Below are positions 43,230 to 55,826 of a stretch of 64,000 nucleotides of DNA, in pieces. Position numbers and translations under genes: made by a program. Under the pieces are notes generated by a model. It searched no databases. It was not told where the DNA came from and saw nothing but the letters and a program-made list of their open reading frames with translations. Within the stretch, counting starts at the first letter, position 1. The number at the start of each line of letters is the position of its first letter. Source of the DNA: Cranoglanis bouderius (Eukaryota; Chordata; Actinopteri; Siluriformes; Cranoglanididae); NCBI GenBank assembly GCA_023630585.1, contig CM042551.1, positions 19,982,501 through 20,046,500 on the forward strand. The letters run 5' to 3'.

Positions 43230-43560
43230 CGGCTTCTTTCAAAATTTGCGATGCAATTTGTGGAGTTTTTGTGCTTTTGCACGGTCTTTCACAGTGATGT
43301 TTCTGGGTAAATGAGACCTTTTAGCTGTACTCATGTTCGATACGTGTGAATCAAAGAGGGCTTTGGCTGAATGTGTGTTGTGATGACGTCGCATGACGCG
43401 TCTCGGCCCAAATCTGTGGAAAACCTGTGAATCCTGCGAATATTGCGGGGTTTCCTTGATTTTGCTGACTGACTCAGAGGTCTATCCTTATTTTCGCCAA
43501 ATTTTGATACCTGGGATTAACGGGTATCAAAATTTGTCAAGTAGATATGTGGTGTGATTA
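43230..43560. repeat. CRE-core dispersed repeat, copy 1
   Basis: Contains AAATTTGCGATGCAATTTGTG, AAATGAGACCTTTTAGCTGT and TGATGACGTCGCATGACGCG, shared in order with 49225-49565. Confidence 0.65.
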
Positions 43561-45069
43561 GTGAAAAATGTGGTCACGAGGTCTTGTTTGAAAACTGTGG
43601 GCCTGCTGTTTATAGCACAACTAACTTGCACCTTGACAATCAAACAACAACAACAACAAATAAATAATGATACAAACTATATTGACAGAGGGGTCTGAAC
43701 AAAATTTTTAAAACCCCCTTTTTTTTTAAAACCACAAAACTGTGAAACTCAGATGGATTTGAAATCCGTAATTTTTTAAGCCACAGGTTACTGTGACAAT
43801 ACGCAATTTAAATGTATTCCTACATCATTAAGCAATACCTTTCAGGTGCCATCACAGACTTTTACAGGTTAAGGTGAAAATACAGAAGTACAGAACAGTA
43901 CAGAAGATCCTGGTAGCTCAATATAGCCAGGAGTATCTACTATGTCCAACGCAGACTGTATATGCCAAGAGCCAAACTCAAATGATGTGAATGCTGACAT
44001 TAGCTCATATGTTTTATTCATTCACCTTCAGTAACCACTATATCTTGGTCAGTGTGGTGTGGATCAGGAGTATATCACAGCTACCATTCACATAAACATC
44101 CAATCAATCATTCACACCTAGAGGTAATTTAGAGTATCCAATCTACATAACGGCATGCTTTCGGAAAGTCAGAGTACTGTAGTATTTCTGTACTGCACAA
44201 TTCTCCAGTGCCTTGCTACAAGAGTTAATGGTAGTATATGTTTCTGGTAATATTATCCATAATATGTAGAGTATTTAAAAATTATATCATGCCATGTTTC
44301 ACGTCCAGGTCCACCTTCACCTTTCGTCTCCCACAGATAGAAACAAGCAAGAACCAGGGAAAAAAAAGAAAGACGGTTTCACTTGGGAACGTCGTATTAT
44401 GGAATAAAACTGTTATGGTTTCAATTTCTTGTTGTGTTTAAGCAAAACCCCTTTCTCCCAGTATTTGCCAGGGTGTTTCTCCAACCCCGTTGCCAGCTCT
44501 TACTCAGATGCAGCGGCTGTTATCGTGGAATCTGAGTCTGACAGAGAGCTTCTGAGTCTGCTTGACGTAAAAGCCAGGAGACGTGCTCATACCCCGCAAC
44601 GGACTAATGAGAGAAGATGCAAATATCTTTTTTCCCCCCCCTCTGTTATGCGAGTGGAAACAGACCAGCAGCACTGTTTGTTCTTCATCACTCACCTAAT
44701 TACATTCCCCATTAAATCAAACCAGAAGGCTTGCTGTGACGCACACAGTTGGCTGAGATGAGATTTTAGCCTGAGATGTGCTCATTTCATTCTGGGACGG
44801 AGGCCTAATTGTGTCCTCCACAGCTGTGACATTTGATTCCTGCTCCTGTAGCAGTGACTTCTCTCCGCCAGTTAACAATTAACGCTCTGCTCACCTGGAC
44901 CTGGAATTTTTAGCTTTGTCCTTGGTTTAGTCCCGGCAATGTGACTTATCTGTGTCTGCCCAAAGTATTTATTTTTATTTTTATTTATTTATTTATTTAA
45001 AATCATATGTATCTAATGTATCACAGCACCACATTCTCTAATCAAAACTACTGCTGTCTCTTAAGACAT

Positions 45070-45850
45070 GTACACGACTGTTTGGACAAAAGCATCACAC
45101 ATCCCTAGGATGAAGACCAAGGCTGAACTTTGGAAATCTATGCATGGAACAAATATCGCAGCTGCCCATTGGCAGGCCAGCAGCTGGTGCCTCACAAAGC
45201 AAGGCAGCTGGATAAAGCATACCGCTACTGGGGTATAATGGCAACTTGAGAGATCAGAAATCTGCCTTAGACCTAAAATAATACTTTTGTATTTTTTTAT
45301 TCTACTTGTTGTAGAATAATATGCTCAAATGTCTCGGGCACAGCACTCTTAGAGGAGGATATGTCTGAACACCTGACGATCGCACCCATATGAGCTTGTT
45401 GAACATCTCATTCCAGATTTTTCCCCTTTGCTGTTATAATAAGCTCCACTCTTCTGGAAAGGCTTTCCACTAGATTTTGAGGCGTGGCTGTGGGGATTTA
45501 TGTTCATTCAGCTGCAAGAGCATTAGTGAGATCAGGCACTGATGTTTAGTGAGGAGGCTCCAGTTCCAGTTCATCCAAAAGGTGTTCAGTGGGGTTGAGG
45601 CCAGGACTCTCTGCAGGACACTCGAGTTCTTCCACCTTCTTCCAACTTTAACACACCATGTCTTCATGGAGCTCGCTTTGTGCACAGGGGTATCGTCATG
45701 CTGGAACCGGTTTGGGTTCCTCTTAGTTCCAGTGAAGGGAAACTGTAATGCGAAGACGTGCGCTTCTAACTTTGTGGCGTCAGTTTGGGGAAGAACCACA
45801 TATGTGTATGATGGTCAGGTGTCCACATATTTTTGGCCATTTGTTATGTG
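45070..45850 (-). mobile_element. Decayed Tc1/mariner element with transposase fragment
   Basis: The minus-strand frame 45470-45799 retains NRFQHDDTPVHKASSMKTWC (a decayed FQHDNAPVH motif with the second Asp) and, after frameshifts, TPLNTFWMNWNW and LISLMLLQLNEH. Ends resemble the family that opens with TTTGGACAAAAGC and closes with GGTGTCCACATATTTTTGG. Boundaries approximate. Confidence 0.6.
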
Positions 45851-46657
45851 ACCTCTTTACACGTTTTGACTCCTCAAGAATTTGATCCACTCAAGGGCTG
45901 GATGCAGATGTATAACAGCCTGGAAAGGTCACTGTAGCATGCGATAGTTAAAGGCAGTACGCAAATTCTTAATTTAATGTGATATTTACTTGGACAAATT
46001 CAGTAATCGTTATCGAATGCAGTGGTGGGGGTTGAATCGGCAAGGAAGATAGCAGGAAACAGAGATAATCCAGGTTCCTAAGTGAAAACTCTGGGTCTGA
46101 ACATGGAACATGAGAAACAATACATTTAACAATAATGGTCCACAATAAAACTTCCCCAGGACACGAGAAAAACACAACAGGGTATACAGCAACAAACTAA
46201 TCAAGGCCAGGACTGAAATCAAAACAGAAGCACGAAAAACAAAACGTAAATGCAGAGTTCGACTCGCTCTGAACCGTGCCGCTCGCTGAGAACCGGAATT
46301 CCATAATTGTGCCATAATTTATTCCATGTGTAGACTGTGTAGGATATAAAGTACAGTTTGTGCAGCACTAAGGAAATACAAGAGGAATGTCTAGCAAACA
46401 TGTTACATTCCGGTTTATGCTAGGAGAGCACTATTAGCTTCTTTACTAGCAGCTCAGCATGACTACACTATAACTACGTCCACTAAGCTTTCAATAAAAA
46501 ACAAAAAACAAAACCTGGCTTAACATTTTTTGACTCTCAGATTAAGATCTGGCACGATCTCAGTAACATGCTGGATGTGATTAGCTTCCTGCATTTGCAC
46601 TTCTCTAAACTGTTGCATGCTCTTGGATTAGATCTGATTAGAGTTTCCAATTGGAAG

Positions 46658-46661
<4 letters not shown>

Positions 46662-46730
<69 letters not shown>
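46662..46730. repeat. (CA)n microsatellite
   Basis: 69 bases of uninterrupted AC in the long rhbdf1 5' intron. Confidence 0.95.
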
Positions 46731-46732
<2 letters not shown>

Positions 46733-47448
46733 AACACACTGTCCTGCAGTAATGATAAAATATTAAAGTATTAAAGTATTAATCACGCTCCATCAAAATG
46801 AATTTGTTGTGGCAATGGCGAGGAAGCAAGCACACTCTCACATTTTATTTTTTATTTATTTATCTATTTATTATTATTTATTTATTTATTTATTTTTGTC
46901 TTATCTAGAGTTAGGTTATATTTAGACTGATTAAAAATAGAGAACATAGTATATGGGTTCGTGATCAAAATTGTGATTTGATGTGATATGTGTAAATAAT
47001 ATGGAAATATGTAAAACATTACGTACACTGAATATGACCTGTGTTCAAATAGGTATATTGACACAATTGTAAATATGTATGTGATTATTGAATTTATTTA
47101 ATAAAGATTAAAAAATAAATAAATAAATAAAAGTAAAGGCCTTAAACTCTCAGCTGTCTAACCTGCCGAAGAGAAGTCGAGGCTGTGATGATTGGCAGTC
47201 AGGTCTTGCCAACATGCTTGTGTGTGATTTAACACCCTTTGCATACTGTTTTTTTTTTTTTTTTTTTTTTTTTTGCGACTGTTCGCTGCCTGTTTTTATC
47301 AGCAAGATAAGAAAAAATATGCTCACGTCTCATACTTGCAGATTGTGTGTTTTCTTTTCACAAACTGAAGGCATGATGCTTGCTTTATTCATCTGTGCAG
47401 TAGGAAAAACCCAAGAAAACGCTCCCTTAATTCGAAGGAATTCCTACT

Positions 47449-47715
47449 CGGCTTAGTGGTTAGCACGGTTGCCTCGTGTGCCTCCAGTGTGCTCGGAGTT
47501 TGCATGTTCTCTCTATACTTCGGGGGTTTCCTCCAGGGACTCCTCCCCCAGTCCAAAGACATGTGTTGTAGGCTGACTGGCATCTCTAAATTGTCTGTAG
47601 TGTGTGAATGTGTGTGCGATCGTGCCCTGCGATAGGTTGGAAACCTGTTCAGGGTGTCCCCGACCTTGTGCCCCGAGTTCCCTGGGCTGGGCTCCAGAAA
47701 ATGGATGGATGGAAG
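47449..47715 (+). mobile_element. tRNA-derived SINE, best copy in the window
   Basis: The head GCTTAGTGGTTAGCACGGTT is tRNA-like with a pol III A-box (TAGTGGTTAGCAC), followed by CTCGGAGTTTGCATGTTCTC, CTGACTGGCATCTCTAAATT and CCCCGAGTTCCCTGGG. The tail is ATGGATGGATGGA. Confidence 0.72.
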
Positions 47716-48028
47716 TTAAATTCGCCTTGTTCAAGTCGTCTCCTTGTTGAATTCCTTGTTCGACTCGACTGAAATCCCAAATCAGCTAAGGGGTGCGAAT
47801 TAATAGCTAAAATGAGGACTAGAATAAGTAAAATATAATTTTACTGCACCTTCATTTTACACACAATGCATTATCTTTAAGCTAAAAGTTCAATACAATT
47901 AGCTGTGCAGCCTTACTGATCATTTCAGGGTAGGAAGATTTGTAACACACCCCCAAGCTTGGAAAGCCGCAAAAGGAAAATAATCTGCTGAATGCATAAT
48001 AGTCATGAGTGACTGCTTATAATTGCAG

Positions 48029-48030
48029 TG

Positions 48031-48063
<33 letters not shown>
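48029..48063. repeat. (ATA)n microsatellite
   Basis: A run of about eleven ATA trinucleotides. Confidence 0.95.
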
Positions 48064-48064
<1 letters not shown>

Positions 48065-48772
48065 AGTTAGAATATGTTTTGAGCGGGCCAATATGAACGT
48101 GTTGTATTGCCTCTCTACAGTGTCTCAGAGCTGTTTGTTTGAAACCGCGGGAGGAAGGAGGATCTGCTTAACTCTCTCCATTGTGTGTATTTCAGTAAGC
48201 CTGGCGTTTCCATCTCTTATCTCACATCTCACAGTGAAGACAGATGCTCCCTGCAGCACGCTCTTAATGGAAGCTTCCTGTTTGACATTTTCCGGCATTT
48301 AGGATATATATATATATATATATACACGCACACACCCCAAAAAGGCCAACGGCACATTTAGCACTGATGGACATTTAGCACCAAAGGCACATTTAGCACT
48401 GATGGAAGACTGAATTGCATTCACACGCCATTTCAAGCAGTTCGTAGAGTCAAGAGTACAACAGGTTCTCAGATATGTATATAATGAGGGAAAAAGGAAT
48501 TTCATTTTCCACGTGATGAGTCAATAAAAAGCGCATTAAGAATACTACTGTATAAAGCAAAGTGCTGCAGTGGTTCTGTGGGAGTGTGCGCCAACAGCAA
48601 AAATCAAGATGGACATGTAAGCCATGTGACCCTGGGAGAGGTTTACACATTAGTGAGGCTGACAGTCTTTGTAGAAAAAAACAAAACAACAAAAAACAAA
48701 ACGGGGGATGAGATCAAAGATGCGGATACAACCAAGCATGGTGAAAAAGGATCTCATCAATATGTATATATC

Positions 48773-48774
<2 letters not shown>

Positions 48775-48824
<50 letters not shown>
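48775..48824. repeat. (TG)n microsatellite
   Basis: 50 bases of TG. Confidence 0.95.
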
Positions 48825-48825
<1 letters not shown>

Positions 48826-48929
48826 ACATGTGCTGGACATTTCCTTCCTCTGCACATCCTGCACATCCTGCTATGAGTTCTCTTCTTTCTCCCGTCCTCA
48901 CCCTCTCTATACTCTCTCTGTGTTCGTGA

Positions 48930-49565
48930 CCAAGTCAGTCCATACAGGATTTCGGTTTTTCAGTTTTTTTGTGATTGTTGCGGCCAAAAATGCTTGATTT
49001 TCTACCGGCAATCACATATTCTATAGGGCAGCGGTTCTTAACCTTTTTGTGAGTGCGACCCACTTTTAAGAATGACATTGTGTTGCTGTTGGCCAGACTA
49101 CTGTCAAACTATTGTGTTGCTGTTGGCCAGAATTTCCAGTTAGATAGCTTTCTAACTTTGATTAATAAGTTACACGAAAATAATAAATACCACCCACGGG
49201 TGGATTATTTTTGTATAACCAGTCCGTACAGGATTTTTTAAACATCTGCGATACAACTGGCGGAGTTTTTTTTGTGCTTTTTTTTGTACTTGAATTGATG
49301 AAATCGCAATTGCGTGAAATTGTTGTGCGAGGTATTTTGCAGTGATGTTTGTTGGTAAATGAGACCTTTTAGCTGTACTCATGTTCGACGCACATGAATT
49401 CGAAGAGGACTTTGGCTGAATGCGCGTAGTGATGACGTCACATGACGCGTCTTGGCCCAAATCTGCATAAAATCTGGGGTCGTTTTGAAAAATTGCACGC
49501 TCCTCCAAGGTTTGCTTGGTTTTGTGTTCATTTCTGCGAACACAAAATTGTGAAATCCCTGAGGT
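48930..49565. repeat. CRE-core dispersed repeat, copy 2
   Basis: Begins CAGTCCATACAGGATTTCGG and ends near GAAATCCCTGAGG. Holds AAATGAGACCTTTTAGCTGT and TGATGACGTCACATGACGCG, the latter with a perfect CRE (TGACGTCA, 49433-49440). A second, internal copy of the head (CAGTCCGTACAGGATTT) is at about 49221. Confidence 0.65.
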
Positions 49566-50407
49566 ACTGCCAAGTGGGAATCCCGCTCGGAAGGGTCTTT
49601 TGAATTGCTCTCGAACTCACAATTCCTACTAGCAGAGGTTCCACCTTCTCCGAGCTGCTACATCACTTCAATCCATTCTCGATACATCTGGAGGCCAGCT
49701 GTTAATAAATGCAGTGTGTCTGAGATTCAGAAACTATTAAACCTCTTTCCAACCCTGCTAAAAAACCCGTTATATTTACATACTGTTATACTGTTATATT
49801 TACATCTACCGTCAACGAATGATGTTTCATGAAGACATGGACTGTCTTACCAAAAGTTTTTCAGTCAGACTACTAACCACATGGCCACGTCACTGGACAC
49901 ATTACTAAGCCCTGTTCAATGCAGGAAGCACGCTCAGCAATATTCTAACAGCAAAAGCAAACTCCGTTGACAATATGACAATATTGAACGTTAGGATATG
50001 TAAATATGAATTAGGAATACTAGCTAGTGGGAGTCAGCGTTATGCAAAGAAGCTCCGTTAACAGATTTCGGGAGAATTACTCCTTCAAGGAAGTGCTAGA
50101 TGTGTATTCTGTAAAGCACATGATCGAAACTAAACACATCTCTGTGCATTATAAAAACTTGACTGCTGTGTTGCTGAATTTTTCATAGTGCACCACGAGG
50201 ACTGGTTTACAGATGAATAAAGCTGGAAAGCGGTGCTGGACTGAGCGTGGCAGTGCTGAGTGGGTGACTTCTGAACCAGATTTGATTCTAAAAATAAATC
50301 TCATAATGTATGAGGAGAAGCAGAACGGAGCCAGGTGACTGGACTGTATTTTGGAGACTGATGCCAGAATGATGTAACCAGGGGTGCAGAGCCACATACA
50401 GTTCTCT

Positions 50408-50408
50408 G

Positions 50409-50465
<57 letters not shown>

Positions 50466-50519
50466 TTAACTCTGCTGCTCTCTTCTACACACAATTCTCA
50501 CTCACTTTCACTTCATTTA

Positions 50520-50554
<35 letters not shown>
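50408..50554. repeat. Compound (TC)n(AC)n...(CT)n microsatellites
   Basis: TC run to about 50426 passing into AC to about 50464, then a separate CT run at 50522-50554. Confidence 0.9.
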
Positions 50555-50556
<2 letters not shown>

Positions 50557-51146
50557 TTCTATCAGACTTAAAGTCTTTCTATCAGTCTTTAGCCATGATC
50601 CTCCTGGTTTGCAACTTTCTTGCTTTATTATTTTTTTTATTTTACATTTCATACATTTTCTTGGACGAAAACTATAAGGCAATGGAAATACATCACTGAC
50701 AAACAATTACTTTCATAGCCAGTAGCATAAAATGCTGATCCGACACTTCCAAATCCACACCAAGTTTAGTCCTGACACTGCTGTAAATCATTTATACATG
50801 TGGAATACTGATATCTGATAATGCCATGCAGTGTGTGCAGTGTACACAGTAATGCTGTCCAATTGCGCGCTATTTAAATTGCCTTTGAAATAAATTTCAA
50901 TGACTTTAAGTTACTGGACATAGGATTTTTGTTATAAATAAATACAATTAAAAAAAAAAAGGTTTATATAATATCATGGTCCTGAGCTGCTGTGACAATG
51001 TGTGCGCAATGTGTCAGGGGTGTTGAGTCATGTGGGCTTACAGTACATCATATGCCATCTCAGATAAGGCAAACTTCATCATGCCCCAAATTTTGGCATG
51101 AAAGAAGTTCAGCTGCACAGGGATTGGCAGAAGCTGCAGCAAATCA

Positions 51147-51148
<2 letters not shown>

Positions 51149-51206
<58 letters not shown>
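51149..51206. repeat. (GA)n microsatellite
   Basis: 58 bases of GA. Confidence 0.95.
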
Positions 51207-51210
<4 letters not shown>

Positions 51211-51967
51211 CAAGAGAGTGGTATAGTGTAAACAAAGCAAATGGAAGTGAGAGTGTGAAGGAGTGTGATATTATACCCTATGTGGGAATAAGATTAAGGA
51301 CTGATAGAGTTGTAGCTTTCTTTCTTGCATTTATTTGTTCAGTAATTTGATGGGAAGCTAGTGAACGGTAAATGATACTCAACTGATTTATTTTCATTTT
51401 GTATTGAGTTCGTATCATGTGCTCTTGTCTGGGTTTTAGCCAATATGCTAACAATATCCGGCTTATTCCATACTTTATTGACAGGATAGAATACAAAGTA
51501 CATTATAGTGCATTATAGTGTTTGTTACACTATAGTTTAGCTAGCTATAGTTAGTTGGCTATAGATGACCTAGCAACTAGCCAGCCGTTGTTGAGTAAAT
51601 AGTTCATTCTGTTGGTTATGTGCTGTTTATGATACCGGACAATGGGCACAGTTACAATGCGACCGAATCTGGTGGTCATAGTGCCTATGTTTACATGCAC
51701 CTTAATAACTCGTTAATAATCCTACCAAAAAGTCAATAATTCATGTAAACACTTCAATCGGAATAGAGTAAACTGACTGAGGCCAATCCGATAAAAATTC
51801 TATCTGAATAGAACTGAATAAGGTGGGTAACCCTTTTAATAATCCATTAAATAACAATAACAGAACAGAACAACAGCCGTGTAAATGTTTGTGTCCAAAT
51901 ACTTTTGCTGTTTGAATCTACATGCGTGGTTGAATCTCGGTTTGTTCCTGGAAAACATTCCTGTAAG

Positions 51968-52085
51968 CAAATTCATCCATCCATTTTCCGTACCGCTTGC
52001 CAAAACGCCAATCAGCCTACAACGCATTTCTTTGGACTGGGGGAGGAAACCCGAGTAAGATAAGATGTACCTTTATTGATCCCAC
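51968..52085. repeat. SINE fragment joined to a LINE 3' end
   Basis: CCATCCATTTTCCGTACCGC and GACTGGGGGAGGAAACCCGA come from the antisense SINE with its middle deleted. It runs into AAGATGTACCTTTATTGATC, an L2-type 3' end. Confidence 0.5.
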
Positions 52086-52307
52086 TATTGATTTCTTAGG
52101 CTACCCTGGTTCCTTGTAAATATCTACAAATATCTACAGCAGTCCATTAAATGCCATAAATGAGCAGAAGAAAACAACTTTAGCAACAATATCACAGCTT
52201 TCGAGTGTTTAAGCGGCACCTCTATAAATTCCAACGGACAAACCTGTGCTTCAGCAAATTTACATTTGACGAGGAAAAGCAGGCCATAATTTTTACAGTC
52301 GGCCTTC

Positions 52308-52870
52308 CACACATTCGCGGGTTTAACGTTCGTGGATTTGATTATTCATCAGTTTGCCATCGATAATTAAATGGGATTTTTTTTTTTTTTTTTTGGAGTT
52401 TTGGAAGTCATAAATGCATAAAACGTATGTATCATTAATCTTTTTATCATTTACTACCATAAATATACGCACAATTCTACGCACTCCGTTTGGGGACGCC
52501 ATGCTTTTCGTCTCAGCACTAGCCAGCCTCACTCACCTGTTTTGTCTCCCAATGTGTGGTGCATCTTGCGTTTCTCTCAACTTTTCTGCATCTTCAAAGT
52601 GCAATAAAATATCGACTGTAATCACGGGTCCAAAGCGTAGTGCTTCTGAAAGTGCTCCCAAGAGGCAAAAGAAAGTGAAGACCTTACAAGGAAAAGTTGA
52701 ATTATTAGATATGCTTCATACAGCGAAGTCAGCTGCTGCGGTTTCACACCATTACGCCATCTGTTGTAGTACAGTGTGTTGTTTTACTTTTTTCGTGTGT
52801 TAAATACGGGCAGATTTTCATGGTTAGGGGCGCAGAATCCCCGTGAATGTGTGTATAAACATTCAAATGT
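52308..52870 (+). mobile_element. Non-autonomous pogo/Tigger-like element with transposase N-terminal fragment
   Basis: Around 52629 the plus strand encodes GPKRSASESAPKRQKKVKTL and ELLDMLHTAKSAAAVSHHYA, the CENP-B/Tigger-type N-terminal helix-turn-helix, then stops at 52803. Flanking CACATTCGCGGGTTTAACG and TTCACGGGGATTCTGCG (reverse complement of the right side) look like terminal sequences. The catalytic domain is absent. Confidence 0.62.
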
Positions 52871-54112
52871 GGATTTTCCTTCCTCCATTTGACTCTTTTA
52901 ATGTCTTAAATTTCAGTGCATTCCTGTAAATTTCAAAACATGCTTATGCCAGGCCTCAGTGGGTTCTCCTCAAAATCAGACTGTGTGATGTTGTCCGTTT
53001 ATGTGCTGCATGCATTCACACCACGCTTAACATGGAGGCAAGTGACAGGTTGCTAACCCAAAATATCCAGTCTTACTAAAAAAACAAACACATCCACGCA
53101 TGCGCTCGCCCACCACAGCTGACCGTGTGATCAAGTCTCAGGGCAGTGGTGGGTGGAACTGTCTGGAGAAGCACATACCACTGTCCATGTCTGCGTAGCA
53201 CTACAGCTTGACTTGGCTCTGCCACTGCTTTCATAGGGCAAAGCAAACTTGTAGTGGGCTATTTCAGACTAGAAAGTGATCAAAAGTGTCTGTGCACTTG
53301 GCAGGCCACATGGTTAACCTCATAGCTGCAGACCATAAGGGTTTTCCTGGTGTCTGTACAGAGAGGTAAAGCATGTGAGACTGACCTGCTGGATTTAAAT
53401 CAAGTATCAGATTAAACATCTCAATCAGTAGTAATGCATAATATTCGATAAGCATTAAGAAATAAGTCGTTCTGTCTCTCTCTTATCACAAACACATTAT
53501 TCCAATACTGATAATCACAGCCATGGCTACCTGCAATAAAGGCATAGGCCTTCTCTGCACTATATAAACACGACCGCTGGTTTTGGGAGGAGCCTCACAC
53601 TGCACATTGTTCAGTGACCTTTAGCTGTTTGGAGTATTATATAGACTTCCAGCACTCAACACCCAGGTCTGGAAATAGGCATATCACTCCCGAGCCCTTA
53701 AACTGGAGTTCCACACATAACTCCTTGCATAAGCTCCTCTCATCACTTTACAGCAGGTCCTTACCCTTTATACTACTGATAGACTGATTGATTTATGCAG
53801 TTCCTAAGGGCAAAAAATACTCAGTTTCTTCCAAAAAATTAAGAGAAGTAATGAGTCAGTGAAAGAGACTAAATTCTAAACATGTACAGTGAGGGAAAAA
53901 AAGTATTTGACCCCCTGCTGATTTTGTATGTTTGTCCACTGACAAAGAAATGATCAGTCTATGATTTTAATGGTAGGTGTATTTTAACAGTGAGAGACAG
54001 AATAACAACAAAAAAATCCAGAAATTAAAAAAAAAAAATTATAAATTGATTTGAATTTTAATGAGGGAAATAAGTATTTGATCCCCTATCATTCAGCAAG
54101 ATTTCTGGCTCC

Positions 54113-54209
54113 CAGGTGTCTTTTACACAGGTAATGAGCTGAGATTAGGAGCACTCCCTTAAAGGGAGTGCTCCTAATCTCAGCTTGTTACCTGTATAAA
54201 AGACACCTG
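54113..54209. repeat. 97-bp near-perfect palindrome in the Tc1 leader
   Basis: Arms 54113-54160 and 54162-54209 match at about 45 of 48 positions around a single-base centre (54161). It ends 42 bases before the transposase ATG. Copy 1 has lost most of the left arm. Confidence 0.9.
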
Positions 54210-54251
54210 TCCACAGAAGCAATCAATCAATCAGATTCCAAACTCTCCACC

Positions 54252-55035
54252 ATGGCCAAGACCAAAGAGCTGTCCAAGGATGTCAGGGACAAGATTGTAG
54301 ACCTACACAAGGCTGGAATGGGCTACAAGACCATCGCCAAGCAGCTTGGTGAGAAGGTGACAACAGTTGGTGCGATTATTCACAAATGGAAGAAACACAA
54401 AATAACTGTCAGTCTCCCTCGGTCTGGGGCTCCATGCAAGATCTCACCTCGTGGAGTTTCAATGATCGTGAGAACGGTGAGGAATCAGCCCAGAACTACA
54501 CGGGAGGATCTTGTTAATGATCTCAAGGCAGCTGGGACCATAGTCACCAAGAAAACAATTGGTAACACACTACGCCGTGAAGGACTGAAATCCTGCAGCG
54601 CCCGCAAGGTCCCCCTGCTCAAGAAAGCACATGAACAGGCCCGTCTGAAGTTTGCCTGAATGATTCAGAGGAGAACTGGGTGAAAGTGTTGTGGTCAGAT
54701 GAGACCAAAATCGAGCTCTTTGGCATCAGCTCAACTCGCCGTGTTTGGAGGAGGAGGAATGCGGCCTATGACCCCAAGAACACCATCCCCACCGTCAAAC
54801 ATGGAGGTGGGAACATTATGCTTTGGGGTGTTTTTCTGCTAAGGGGACAGGACAACTGCACCGCATCAAAGGGACGATGGACGGGGCCATGTACCGTCAA
54901 ATCTTGGGTCAGAACCTCCTTCCCTCAGCCAGGGCATTGAAAATGGGTCGTGGATGGGTATTCCAGCATGACAATGACCCAAAACACACAGCCAAGGCAA
55001 CAAAGGAGTGGCTCAAGAAGAAGCACATTAAGGTC
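54252..55035 (+). pseudogene. Tc1 transposase, family A copy 2, truncated
   Basis: MAKTKELSKDVRDKIVDLHK to KFA-stop as in copy 1, then WSDETKIELFGISSTRRVWR (first Asp kept), a one-base loss in the GGGGG run at about 54827, and FQHDNDPKHTAKATKEWLKK before the break at 55035. The third catalytic residue is gone. Confidence 0.85.
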
Positions 55036-55375
55036 CCCCCCCCCCCACTGTATGAATGTCGTTGATCGTGTTCGGATGGAATTTACATGGGAACATGGGG
55101 CTATTCCACCATTTCCAGGTGCTACTCTGTGATTTAATTTCCATCCGAATCGACCTTTTCTTCCTTCTCTCCTGAGAACATTAGACCAACTCTGTGGTTG
55201 TGTGATAATTTTATTAAAATGTACATTTTGTATATTCAGAAAATAAACTGCCATAGAGTTTATCAGCACTACTCCTCTACTTTGTAGTCGATAATCTACT
55301 TAAGCTACTTCGCTTTAAAAATGCTACCATCTCGCTATGGGAAAATGCATATAAACTAATAGTAATGCTACTGGA

Positions 55376-55620
55376 TTTTCAGGATATATTCTACGGCAAT
55401 CACATAACCTATAGGGCTTTTCATACAAGTAGTGACAGTCATTCCCCACGAATAAATGAGAAGGATGATATTATCCAGAAAACATTATTTATTACAAACG
55501 ATGTTTGGACTCAAAACTATTGTGTGATGACATCACATGACACATCTTGGCCCAATATTGCTTGATTTTGCATTAATTTCTGTGAACACAAAATCACGAA
55601 ATCCTGGAGGGACTGTACCC
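55376..55620. repeat. CRE-core dispersed repeat, copy 3 (short)
   Basis: TGATGACATCACATGACACA, CTTGGCCCAATATTGCTTGA and CACGAAATCCTGGAGGGACTG align with copies 1 and 2. The right end gives the presumed terminus CAGTCCCTCCAGGATTTCG when reversed. Confidence 0.6.
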
Positions 55621-55802
55621 CTACGATCTGTTGTGTGTTCTTCTGCTTATAGCACAGCGATTGGTCAACGATTACAATGTTTTATGAACTAATGAATGAC
55701 ACGTCGCACATTTTAATGGTTTATAATTTTAAGATTTACTGTTGTGGAAATTCTGAGAGACAAATTAGCTCCTGTTGTCACCAATGTTAGCATATCTTCC
55801 TG

Positions 55803-55826
55803 TCTCTCTCTCTCTCTCTCTCTCTC
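55803..55826. repeat. (CT)n microsatellite
   Basis: 24 bases of CT. Confidence 0.9.

Larger units (their letters stand above)
53887..55050 (+). mobile_element. Tc1-like transposon, family A copy 2, 3' part deleted
   Basis: Left end CAGTGAGGGAAAAAAAGTAT after TA (53885-53886). The right side jumps from the transposase (CACATTAAGGT) into a run of 12 C and the terminal ACTG, followed by TA (55051-55052). About 370 bp are missing relative to 37599-39128. Confidence 0.85.

Noticed and set aside
52414..52600. Upstream half of the Tigger-fragment frame as coding
   Set aside because: Sequence before GPKRSASE does not resemble any transposase or other protein.
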